Origin: Granulicella sp. L46
Lineage (GTDB): Bacteria; Acidobacteriota; Terriglobia; Terriglobales; Acidobacteriaceae
Assembly: GCF_009765785.1 (NCBI RefSeq)
Contig: NZ_LMUT01000015.1
Span: 41,832 to 105,831, forward strand
Direction: 5' to 3'
Length of the DNA: 64,000 nt
Under the pieces are notes generated by a model. It worked only from the letters and a program-made list of their open reading frames with translations, had not been told where the DNA came from and ran no database searches. Below are positions 26,958 through 35,190 of the stretch, in pieces (the first letter of the stretch is position 1; each line of letters opens with the position of its first letter). A program made the position numbers and the translations under genes.

Positions 26958-27338
26958 AACGAACTTCCTTTCGCTCGCCCGGGTCCGCTTACGATGGGCA
27001 GAAAGTGAGTTCGTCGTCGACGCGCTGCAAAACAACCAGGTGGACTTCTGTCCTTCCCGCGGACCGGATGCGCCCTTAGCGCACCCTCAGACTAGCACGC
27101 AGCAAACCAGCCCGCACTCGCTCCATCTGTCCCGAAATGGGCGCGCAACTGCGCCAAATGACCCACGTAAAGGAAACTTGACTGCCAGTCTCCAAAACCA
27201 TCGAAATCCGCTATCCGAAACCAGGCTAAAGCAGCCGCTGCGTAACCCGAAACCCACCTAAGCCGCGCAAAAAAGATCGCCCCAGCGGGGCGATCTTTGT
27301 ACTGCCAGTCCAGAATAACTTTCGCTACCGGCCCGCAA
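26958..27338. other. Gap between the ankyrin and DUF427 genes
   Basis: No convincing gene is seen in this 381-base stretch. It holds the terminator of the DUF427 gene at 27269-27298 and presumably the promoter of the ankyrin gene, for which no clear boxes were identified. Confidence 0.5.
27269..27298 (-). terminator. Rho-independent terminator of the DUF427 gene
   Basis: On the minus strand, a perfect 12-bp stem (AAAGATCGCCCC with loop GCT) is followed by a run of six T. It lies 41 bases after the stop of the DUF427 gene. Confidence 0.85.
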
Positions 27339-27626
27339 CTAACTGGGGATAATCTCAACTCCGCGCCAGAACGCCACATGATGCTTGACGGTCTTCGCCG
27401 CAGATTTTGGATTCGGGTAATACCATGCCGCATCCGGGTTTTCCTGTCCATCCACAAGCACCGTGTAATACCGTGCCATACCCTTCCATGGGCAGTTCGA
27501 ACTAGTCGAACTGGGACGCAGAAATGCCCTGTTTACAGTCTCTTCCGGGAAATAAATGTTCCCTTCAACGGTCTCTACCTTGTCGCTTTCAGCAATCGTC
27601 TGTCCGTTCCAAATCGCCTTTGCCAT
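27339..27626 (-). CDS. DUF427 family protein
   Basis: A 95-residue single-domain protein. MAKAIWNGQTIAESDKVETV at the start, then NIYFPEETV, STSSNCPWKGMARYY and AAWYYPNP, are the conserved DUF427 segments. The family forms a small beta-rich fold of unknown function. ATG 27626 has GGAAGGG upstream and gives the usual family length; longer open-frame extensions do not resemble the family. A strong terminator follows. Confidence 0.85.
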   Translation of the reverse strand: MAKAIWNGQTIAESDKVETVEGNIYFPEETVNRAFLRPSSTSSNCPWKGMARYYTVLVDGQENPDAAWYYPNPKSAAKTVKHHVAFWRGVEIIPS

Positions 27627-27814
27627 ATACGCCCTTCCAATAGTTTCAGTCAGTTGCAGCGACCAGACGTCCTCGCACATGCGAAGCAGTAGAAAGCGTC
27701 CAAGTCGCAGTTGGAGCCGCGTGCCTCTACCTTTATACCATAAACCTACTGGAAACGGGAAGTCCTCTGCGCGATTCCTCCAGAACCCCATATCCTTTCG
27801 TGCAAACTAGAGTT

Positions 27815-30751
27815 CTACGCTACCGCCTCCACCACCGCACGCGTCTTCTCCGGATCCGGACGATGCCGTTCCGGCGCCTCCTCCTTCACCTTTGGAGGTC
27901 CTATCTTCTTCTCATAGCCGCAGTTAGGAGCAGTCGCAACATCCTCTTCCTTCGCCCCCTTACGCGGCCGCCGCTTCGGCAACGCCTCACGATTATTCGG
28001 GCAAATCAGGAACGTCCCCTCAGCATTCGCATACTCCACCAAATAAGCCGAATCGCACTTCGGGCAAGTCTCATTCACCAGCTTCTGATTGCTGGTAAAG
28101 TCGCACTTCGGATACCGCGTGCACCCATAGAACGTGTCGCCACGCTTGTTCTTGCGCACCGCAACCTCGCCGCCGCACTTCGGACAAGGCACCTCTAACA
28201 GCTCTTGTTTCACATACTTGCACTTCGGATACCCCGAGCAAGCAATGAACTCCCCATACTGCCCATCGCGTTGGAGCAATGGCTTTCCGCATTTGGGGCA
28301 AGGCTCTTCCAAGACTACCGGCGGCTTCGACTGCACCTTCTGCGTCAGCTTCCGAATCGTCTTGCACGGCGGATCCTCGTTATACCCGGGGCAAGCCATA
28401 AACGGCCCCCACGGCCCATTCCGCAGCACCATCGTCCGTCCGCAGTTATCGCAAAACTCCTCTTCCTGCTCCGCATCCTGAGCCTCAGGCGAGTTCAAAT
28501 CCGGCTTAGCCGCAAAATTCTCCTTGGTAAAGTCGCAGCTCTCCGGCTCCACGACCAGCTTATTCCCCTGCCCAGCAGCCGCCTGCAGCGCCGCAATCAG
28601 CTCCGCCTTGTCCCCAACCTTGGTGCTCGACTCAGTCGTATCCTCATTCATTGCCTTCACATACATCGGGAACTCGAATGTATCCAGCACCTTCTTCACC
28701 GCCGCCTTGGGGTCCTTCTTCAGCGGCCCCTGCGCCACGGTAATGGGCTTCACCTTGGTAAAGTTCGAGCACGAATAGAAGCTCCCAAACTTGCCCCACT
28801 TCAAAATCAACGGAGCTCCGCACTTCTCGCATATCTCATCGGTAGCCTGCTCCATCGCCTTGATGTCTTCCATCCCCGTCTCGGCGACCTTCAGCTCCTT
28901 CTCAAAGTGCGTATAGAACCCATTCAGCAGGTCCGTCCACTTCTCCGTCCCCTCTTCCACTGCATCCAGCTCGCTCTCCAGCTGAGCCGTATAGCCGGTC
29001 TCAAAGATGTACGGAAAGTTCTTCACCAGCAGCTCCGTTACGACCATCCCAATCTCGGTCGGAACCAGCTTCTGCGCGAGCTTCTTCACATAATCGCGCT
29101 CCTGGATAGTATTGATAATGGACGCATACGTCGACGGCCGCCCAATCCCCTTCTCCTCCAGCGTCTTCACCAAACTCGCCTCATTGAACCGCGGCGGAGG
29201 CTGCGTAAACTTCTGCTGCGGATCCAGCCGCACCCGCTCCAAACCCTGCCCATCCTTTAACTCCGGCAGCCGCCGATCCGCCGAGCTCTCCTCCGACGTC
29301 GAATCCTTCGCCCCCTCGGCATCCTCCGCATCCGCGCTCTGCGAGATCTGCTTCTTCTCCGCAGCCTCCGCCTTCGCCTCTGCAGCCGCTCGCAAGGCCT
29401 TCGCCTTCTTCGTCTCTTCCTCAAACCGCAGCCAGCCATCGAACTTCAGAATGCTGCCCGTCGTCCGGAAGTCATACGTCGCCTCGGCCTTAGCCTCAAT
29501 CTCCACGGTCGTCTGGTCGAACACCGCAGCCGTCATCTGGCTCGTGACCGCGCGCTCCCAGATCAGCTTATACAGCCGATATTGTTCATCCGAAAGATAC
29601 TTCCGCACCTCATCCGGAACGAAGCTAACGTTCGTCGGACGAATGGCCTCGTGGGCCTCCTGCGCATCCTTCTTGCTCTTATAAATATTCGCTTTTTCGG
29701 GTAAATATTTCCCGCCAAACTTCTTATTCACCCACTCGCGAATCTCCTTCACTGCATCCGCGCTCATGTTGGTAGAGTCGGTTCGCATGTAGGTAATAAG
29801 TCCAACCGTGCCTTCACTTCCCAGCTCGATGCCCTCATACAGCCGTTGCGCCACGCCCATCGTGCGCCGCACATTGAAGCCCAGCCGCCCCGCCGCCTGC
29901 TGCTGCAACTGGCTAGTCGTAAAAGGAGCACGCGGGTTCTGCCGCCGCTCCTTCTTCTCAATCGACTTCACCCGCCACGTCGCGCGCTCCAGCTGCTCCA
30001 TCACCTCATCGACAGCGCCCTTATCCGGCAGCGCATTCGACAGGAAAACCTCTTTCCCATCCGCATCCGTGCCATTCGACACGCGAATCGGCAACCCCTG
30101 CACGCCCACCATGCGCGCTGTAAACTCCTGGCCGCCCTTCGACGGAGAAAGCACCGCATCTATATTCCAGTACTCCACCGCCTGGAACGCATTAATCTCC
30201 CGCTCGCGCTCCACGATCAGCCGCAGCGCCACAGTCTGCACACGCCCTGCGCTCAGCCCGCGTTTCACCTTGTCCCAGAGCAGCGGAGAGATCTGATAAC
30301 CCACCAACCGATCTAGCACCCGCCGCGTCTGCTGCGCATCCACCAAATTCTCGTCCACATCCCGCGTATGCCCAAACGCAGCCGTAACCGCCTTCTTCGT
30401 AATCTCGTTGAACGTCACCCGCCGCATGTTGCTCTTATTTCGAATAGCCGGCAGCAGCTGGAACTTCAAGTGCGCAGCAATTGCCTCGCCCTCGCGATCA
30501 GGATCGGCCGCCAGAAACACAAAGTCACTCTTCGCCGCCAGCTTCTTCAGACGGTCCACCACCTTCTCTTTGCCTGGAGACACGATCAGCGTCGGCTCAA
30601 ACGTCCGATGCTTCAGCTCCACGCCAATATCGTTCTTGGGCAGGTCCATGATGTGCCCAATCGAGGCCTCCACCACGTAGTCGCTGCCGAGATACTTCCC
30701 GATCGTCTTCGCCTTCGCCGGCGACTCAACGATCACCAGATTCTTTGCCAT
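27815..30751 (-). CDS. topA: DNA topoisomerase I
   Basis: A 978-residue type IA topoisomerase that relaxes negative supercoils. MAKNLVIVESPAKAKTIGKY opens the Toprim domain, with AADPDREGEAIA as its acidic motif. GLSAGRVQTVALRLI and the active-site tyrosine in LITYMRTDSTN mark the strand-cleaving core. The C-terminus carries five CxxC...C zinc ribbons (for example CEKCGAPLILKWG, CDNCGRTMVLRNG, CPKCGKPLLQRDG), then an acidic/basic tail. A charged alanine/lysine/glutamate-rich insertion (about 455-505) interrupts the core. dprA lies upstream on the same strand, a common bacterial pairing. Confidence 0.95.
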   Translation of the reverse strand: MAKNLVIVESPAKAKTIGKYLGSDYVVEASIGHIMDLPKNDIGVELKHRTFEPTLIVSPGKEKVVDRLKKLAAKSDFVFLAADPDREGEAIAAHLKFQLLPAIRNKSNMRRVTFNEITKKAVTAAFGHTRDVDENLVDAQQTRRVLDRLVGYQISPLLWDKVKRGLSAGRVQTVALRLIVEREREINAFQAVEYWNIDAVLSPSKGGQEFTARMVGVQGLPIRVSNGTDADGKEVFLSNALPDKGAVDEVMEQLERATWRVKSIEKKERRQNPRAPFTTSQLQQQAAGRLGFNVRRTMGVAQRLYEGIELGSEGTVGLITYMRTDSTNMSADAVKEIREWVNKKFGGKYLPEKANIYKSKKDAQEAHEAIRPTNVSFVPDEVRKYLSDEQYRLYKLIWERAVTSQMTAAVFDQTTVEIEAKAEATYDFRTTGSILKFDGWLRFEEETKKAKALRAAAEAKAEAAEKKQISQSADAEDAEGAKDSTSEESSADRRLPELKDGQGLERVRLDPQQKFTQPPPRFNEASLVKTLEEKGIGRPSTYASIINTIQERDYVKKLAQKLVPTEIGMVVTELLVKNFPYIFETGYTAQLESELDAVEEGTEKWTDLLNGFYTHFEKELKVAETGMEDIKAMEQATDEICEKCGAPLILKWGKFGSFYSCSNFTKVKPITVAQGPLKKDPKAAVKKVLDTFEFPMYVKAMNEDTTESSTKVGDKAELIAALQAAAGQGNKLVVEPESCDFTKENFAAKPDLNSPEAQDAEQEEEFCDNCGRTMVLRNGPWGPFMACPGYNEDPPCKTIRKLTQKVQSKPPVVLEEPCPKCGKPLLQRDGQYGEFIACSGYPKCKYVKQELLEVPCPKCGGEVAVRKNKRGDTFYGCTRYPKCDFTSNQKLVNETCPKCDSAYLVEYANAEGTFLICPNNREALPKRRPRKGAKEEDVATAPNCGYEKKIGPPKVKEEAPERHRPDPEKTRAVVEAVA

Positions 30752-30948
30752 ACCGCACACCCATTCATAGACGTACGGCAAAAGCCGCGTCTATGTTTCC
30801 AATTCCCTTGCAACCTATCACGTTTAGCCAAGTCGAAGTCAAACCGCACCCCGATATCCATCGGCCTGCGAGCTAACTTGCTTGTCCTGTTGGACGCAAA
30901 AACTTTCGAATCAGCGCCACCTCTCGCTCAATCTAGCGGAGGAACTTT

Positions 30949-32178
30949 TTAGAAGCACCGTACATATTGTTTGCCTGGCATCTGCTTCACTCTACCGCTA
31001 AGTTCCAATTCAAACAACGCGGTAAAGATTTCACCCGAGACCATCTTGAGCTCCAGCCGCTCAATCAACTCATCAAGTTGCAGCGTCTCATCCTGCCGCA
31101 ACTCCTGCATCACCAGGCGCTCATGCTCGCTCATGGGAGGGCTCGTCTGGTGGTCGTTAAATAAAGATGCACTTCCCTCCACAGAAGATTCATTCCTCCC
31201 CGCCTGCGCCTCCGCTGCCGCCTCCAACTCCATTCGCACCTGCGACGGCAGATCCTCCCACACATCCTCCCAGGTCGCCGTCAACTTCGCGCCCTGCTTG
31301 ATCAATGTATTCGGACCCCACGCATTCTTATTGGTCGCATTACCCGGCACCGCATACACATCGCGCCCCTGATCCAGCGCACATCGCGCCGTAATCCTCG
31401 TGCCCGAATATTCCCCACCCTCCACCACCAGCACGCCGACACTCATCCCGCTCAGCGTCCGATTCCGTATAGGAAAATTCTGCGGCGCCGGAAACGTCCC
31501 CAGCGGAAACTCACTCACAATCGCTCCACCCTGTGCGACAATCTGCTCTGCCAGCCGCTTGTTCTCCTTGGGATAAATCACGTCGATCCCCGTCCCCCAA
31601 ACCGCAACCGTCGCACCTCCAGCCTCCAGCGCGCCCTTGTGCGCACACGAGTCCACACCCCGCGCCATGCCGCTCATGATCACCATCCCGCGCCGCGCCA
31701 AATCGCGACTCAACATCTCCGCCATGCCCGATCCATACGGCGTCGGCTGTCGGGTCCCCACCACCGCAATCCCCGCACGACTCAGCAGCGCTGCGTTACC
31801 CCGCACCCAAAGCACCGACGGCGGATCATATATCTCCAACAGCCTATCCGGATACGCCGCATCCTCAGGCGTCAGAAAGCTCGCCTGCTGCTCCTGGACA
31901 CGCGCCGCTTCTTCAACCGCCGCAGCCCGCGCTCGTCCATCGAAACAGAACTGCGCTGACTCCGCCGGCATCCCTACACCTTCCAGCTCAGTCAGGCTCG
32001 CATGAAACAAACGCCCCGCAGCTCCCAGCCGACGCACCGCACGCCCACATCGAGTCGGCCCCATTCCGGGCGTCAAAGTCAACGCCAGCCACGCCAGCCT
32101 CGCTTCTTGAACCTCACTCGACAGCGTCTCTGGAGAAACTGCCGCGCCCGCCCGTTCCTCAATCCCATCCATCATCAC
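30949..32178 (-). CDS. dprA: DNA-processing protein DprA (Smf)
   Basis: A 409-residue protein that loads RecA on incoming single-stranded DNA during transformation. An N-terminal SAM-like region is followed by the Rossmann-type DprA domain with GIAVVGTRQPTPYG, SGMARGVDSCAHKGAL, GTGIDVIYPKEN, FPIRNRTLSGMS and DVYAVPGN. A C-terminal winged-helix-like domain follows (residues about 345-409). Three consecutive ATG codons (32178, 32175, 32172) make the exact start uncertain. topA follows 197 bases downstream, and ComF lies further along the window. Confidence 0.93.
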   Translation of the reverse strand: MMMDGIEERAGAAVSPETLSSEVQEARLAWLALTLTPGMGPTRCGRAVRRLGAAGRLFHASLTELEGVGMPAESAQFCFDGRARAAAVEEAARVQEQQASFLTPEDAAYPDRLLEIYDPPSVLWVRGNAALLSRAGIAVVGTRQPTPYGSGMAEMLSRDLARRGMVIMSGMARGVDSCAHKGALEAGGATVAVWGTGIDVIYPKENKRLAEQIVAQGGAIVSEFPLGTFPAPQNFPIRNRTLSGMSVGVLVVEGGEYSGTRITARCALDQGRDVYAVPGNATNKNAWGPNTLIKQGAKLTATWEDVWEDLPSQVRMELEAAAEAQAGRNESSVEGSASLFNDHQTSPPMSEHERLVMQELRQDETLQLDELIERLELKMVSGEIFTALFELELSGRVKQMPGKQYVRCF

Positions 32179-32263
32179 GCGTACCTCTCAGCTGCGTCGT
32201 GCTCGCATCCTACATCAACCGCGCGCCAACCGCTGTGTCGCACGCTTCTTCTAAAATCAAACT

Positions 32264-33136
32264 GTGCCTCTACGCGTCTCCACCATCGCTTTCCTGAACC
32301 CAGCTCCACTGCTCTACAACTTCGAGCACGAACCCACCGCCACAACCCTCCGCGAGCACTACGACGTCCACTACACCTCGCCCGCCATCTGCGCCGAGGA
32401 ACTCAACGCCGGTACCGCCGACCTCGGCCTCATCCCCATTGCTTCTCTCACGCCAGATCTCGCTATCGTCCCCGGCTGCGCCATCGCCAGCCGCGACGAA
32501 GTCCGCAGCATCCTTCTACTCGTCAAAAATCCCGACTGGCTCTCTCCCGCCGAAGCCCTCAAACAAGTCCGCACCGTCGCCACCGACACCGCCAGCCGCA
32601 GCTCCGTCACCTACACCCGCATCCTCTTCGAGCACTTCCACCACACCTACCCAACCTTCGTCGACTTCCCTGCCGACCTCGCCACCATGCTCCCCGGCTC
32701 CGACGCCGCGCTCCTCATCGGCGACCCTGCACTCCTCGCCCGGGAGCAGCGCACCGCCATCGACAACGCCACCAAAACCCCTCTCCTCTGGCTCGACCTC
32801 GCCCACCTCTGGCGCGAGCTCACCGGCCTCCCCTGGGTAGCCGCCGTCTGGGCCCTCCGCCCCGAATCCCTGGCCCCCGCAGGCCTCTCCCCCCAACAAC
32901 TCATCGCCGACCTTACCGCCAGCCGCGACGCCGGCCTAGCCCACACCGAGCAGATCGTCGACGAGTGGACACCGAAACTAGCCCTCTCCCCCAACACCAT
33001 CCGCACCTACCTCCGCCACAACATCCACTACACGCTAGACCCCGACTGCCTCCGCGCCATAGAACTCTTCCGCACCCTGGCCACTCAGATCAACGCCCTA
33101 CCACCCCTACCCACCCTAAACCTCCTAACCCCCTAG
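32264..33136 (+). CDS. mqnA: Chorismate dehydratase MqnA (futalosine menaquinone pathway)
   Basis: A 290-residue protein of the periplasmic-binding-protein fold that converts chorismate to 3-enolpyruvyl-benzoate, the first step of the futalosine route to menaquinone. Family features are VSTIAFLNPAPLLYNFEHE, AGTADLGLIPIAS, VATDTASRSSVTYTRILFEH and DAALLIGDPALL. The start is GTG. It is divergent from dprA. Other mqn genes are not in the window. Confidence 0.88.
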   Translation: MPLRVSTIAFLNPAPLLYNFEHEPTATTLREHYDVHYTSPAICAEELNAGTADLGLIPIASLTPDLAIVPGCAIASRDEVRSILLLVKNPDWLSPAEALKQVRTVATDTASRSSVTYTRILFEHFHHTYPTFVDFPADLATMLPGSDAALLIGDPALLAREQRTAIDNATKTPLLWLDLAHLWRELTGLPWVAAVWALRPESLAPAGLSPQQLIADLTASRDAGLAHTEQIVDEWTPKLALSPNTIRTYLRHNIHYTLDPDCLRAIELFRTLATQINALPPLPTLNLLTP

Positions 33137-33397
33137 CCGCCCCTGCCTTTGCCTTTGCCTTTGCGTTTGCGTTTGCGTTTGCCTTTCTTCGACAATTTCT
33201 GAAAGAAATTGTCATTCCGAGCGTAGCGAGTGAACCTGCTGTCTCCCGTTCTTGCCCTTGCCTTTCTTTCTGTCATTCCCTCTGGGAATCTGCTTCTTCT
33301 GTTCTCGCTTCTACGTACCCCAAGGCTTCAGCCTTGGGTCTCATGCATTACGAACAGCGGGGCTTTAGCCCCTGGGGCATGAGCTCCCACAATACCC
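33137..33397 (+). repeat. Gap of hexamer tract, repeat B copies and hairpins
   Basis: Seven hexamers (GCCTTT x3, GCGTTT x3, GCCTTT) run from 33145 to 33186. A GACAATTTC/GAAATTGTC hairpin follows at 33191-33213. Repeat B copies start at 33211 and 33272. A GC-rich double hairpin (CCCAAGGCT/AGCCTTGGG at 33319-33338 and GGGGCT/AGCCCC at 33359-33372) is enclosed by CTCATGC/GCATGAG arms. No gene is seen. Confidence 0.75.
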
Positions 33398-34315
33398 TCA
33401 AACCTCCGGCGCCCAAGTCCATCCCTCAATCCCACACAGCGGATCCCGCGGCATCGGCAGCCGCGCAAACGTCTCCCTCCGTTCCGCCATCACCATCGTG
33501 CTAACCAGCGCATCAAACGCATCCTCCCCACCGCGCGCCTTCTGCATCACCCCACGAGACAACGCCGCATACCCCGCATCCTCCCGCCGCTTCTTCAACA
33601 AATAAGCCGCCCGCGCAGCCGCATTCGACTTCTTCACCGCCCCCGTATTCAACCGCGTATACATCTCCACCACCAACGGACGAGCATCCCGCCCAACCAG
33701 CGACGGCGCATCAAACGGCCACACCCGAAACCCCGCCTCCCTCAGCCTCAGCAACACCGCAAACCCGCGCAGCGACGCCGTACCCACGCTTCCCGACCCG
33801 CCAATCTGAAACACACTCTTCGGCGTAATCCCCTTCACCCGAGCCTGCCGTTCGGCCTCAGGAATCTCCGCCACAATCTTGCAATCAATATCGGTAGCCC
33901 GCAACATCCGATGCAGATGCTCCCCAGAAAACTCCGCCGGCCGCTCGCCCCGATGACCCACACCCGGCTTCCCCCAAAACCGCCGATCCTCTGCCCCCCG
34001 CATCAACCACCTCTCCGCATGTCCTTCGTCAACAACGCGCCTCCAAAACTCCGGCGCACTCCCGACTCCATGCTCATCCCTGACAAACCACGCCGGAAAG
34101 CTAAAGCAAAAATCAAACCCTACCACCATCCGCGGCGTCTCCTTCGCCATCTCGATCAGCCACTCCGCAATCTCCGCGCGCGTCCTCCCCGCCTCCAACC
34201 GCACGCTCACTTTTCCTCGCGGATCCTCCGTCCAAACTCCCGCCCAGATATGCCGCCGCTGCCCGGCCGCATCCACCCTCCCCGACCAATCAATCCCCAC
34301 CACCCGCTGCACCAT
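33398..34315 (-). CDS. DUF429-like predicted nuclease-fold protein
   Basis: A 305-residue protein starting MVQRVVGIDWSGRVDAAGQR. This is the GIDxSG opening seen in DUF429-like proteins with a predicted RNase H fold. MVVGFDFCFSFPAW and GGEDAFDALVSTMV near the C-terminus supply further conserved acidic residues. Family members are predicted nucleases, but no activity is established. It precedes recX in the opposite direction of reading on the plus map but is cotranscribed on the minus strand, with recX upstream. Confidence 0.65.
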   Translation of the reverse strand: MVQRVVGIDWSGRVDAAGQRRHIWAGVWTEDPRGKVSVRLEAGRTRAEIAEWLIEMAKETPRMVVGFDFCFSFPAWFVRDEHGVGSAPEFWRRVVDEGHAERWLMRGAEDRRFWGKPGVGHRGERPAEFSGEHLHRMLRATDIDCKIVAEIPEAERQARVKGITPKSVFQIGGSGSVGTASLRGFAVLLRLREAGFRVWPFDAPSLVGRDARPLVVEMYTRLNTGAVKKSNAAARAAYLLKKRREDAGYAALSRGVMQKARGGEDAFDALVSTMVMAERRETFARLPMPRDPLCGIEGWTWAPEV

Positions 34316-34330
34316 ACGTTTTTCCCTACA

Positions 34331-34352
34331 CTCTATCCTCTATCCCCTACTC
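34331..34352 (+). repeat. 22-bp dispersed repeat, copy 1
   Basis: A 22-base stretch beginning CTCTATCCTCTATCCCC overlaps the last codons of recX. An exact copy lies at 42723-42744. Confidence 0.7.
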
Positions 34353-34910
34353 ACTGTCCTCGACATCCACCTCTTCCACCTCCGCACCCCAACTCCTCAG
34401 CACCTTCCAAATCGTCTTAGTAGAAAACCCCGCCCCCATCAGCCGCCGCATCGCGCGCGCGATCTCTTTATCTCCCTCCGGCTTCTTCATCCGCTTGCGC
34501 GCGACATACTCCTTCGCCAGCGCCACCTCATCCACCTCGTCATACGCAGTAGCCAGCGTAGACTGCGTCAGCTCCTGCGCAATCCCCTTCTGCATCAACC
34601 CCTGCTGCACTCTCCGCTTGCCGTATTTCTCATTCTCCTTACGCAGCCGCGTGTAGTCCGCCGCAAACCGCTCATCGCTCAGATACCCCAGCTCCTTCAA
34701 CTTCAAAATCACCGCGTCCATCGCTGCTTCACCCTCCTCGCCAGGCTCCGCACGCGTACTCATCTTCCGCCGCAGATCGCGCACACTCTTCATCTGCGAG
34801 CTCAACGAGCGCACCGCAAACTCCAGCAACCCCGCCACATCCAGCGGAGGCTTCGGCTTCTTCACTTTGAAGCCCCCCGCCCCATAACTCTTTGCCTTCC
34901 CAAAACTCAT
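34347..34910 (-). CDS. recX: Regulatory protein RecX
   Basis: A 187-residue protein that limits RecA filament growth. The three-helix RecX repeats are visible: LEFAVRSLSSQMKSVRDLRR, AVILKLKELGYLSDERFAAD and RVQQGLMQKGIAQELTQSTL, then ARAMRRLMGAGFSTKTIWKV. The N-terminal 25 residues are a basic lysine-rich extension. No recA gene is in the window; RecX is encoded alone next to the DUF429 gene. Confidence 0.88.
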   Translation of the reverse strand: MSFGKAKSYGAGGFKVKKPKPPLDVAGLLEFAVRSLSSQMKSVRDLRRKMSTRAEPGEEGEAAMDAVILKLKELGYLSDERFAADYTRLRKENEKYGKRRVQQGLMQKGIAQELTQSTLATAYDEVDEVALAKEYVARKRMKKPEGDKEIARAMRRLMGAGFSTKTIWKVLRSWGAEVEEVDVEDSE

Positions 34911-34937
34911 TGTTGCTCCTCTAACTGCACAACTCTG

Positions 34938-34992
34938 TCATCTCGACCGAACCATCACGCTCTTGTCGTGATGCGTAGCGGAGAGACCTGCA
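34938..34992 (+). repeat. Diverged repeat B copy
   Basis: GTCATCTCGACCGAA opens a copy that ends GCGTAGCGGAGAGACCTGCA, with an ATCACG/CGTGAT hairpin between. It lies between recX and the broken 3' end of the S9 peptidase gene. Confidence 0.5.
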
Positions 34993-35033
34993 GCCCTGCC
35001 TACCATTGCACTCCCATTCGCAGCTTCCAGCCA

Positions 35034-35190
35034 CTACTTCTCTCGCGCCTCTAACGGATTCTTCTCCGGCCCCACCGCCGCATACTTACCCATCCCCGTC
35101 CACCGATCGCACCAGTCATCGACAGTCTCCCACCACAACTGCGCGTTCTGCGGCTTCAACACCCAGTGCCCCTCATCCGAAAAAATAAAG
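35034..35190 (-). pseudogene. Displaced C-terminus of the S9 peptidase, +1 frame
   Basis: In the next frame the sequence continues FSDEGHWVLKPQNAQLWW, the expected end of an S9 peptidase including the catalytic His in DEGHW. It is joined to the main frame by removing one T from a run of six (plus-strand A run 35180-35185). It ends at the stop near 35034. Confidence 0.8.

Noticed and set aside
28205..29260. 351-residue plus-strand open frame opposite topA
   Set aside because: Leu/Arg/His-rich mirror of the topA coding strand with no recognisable motif.
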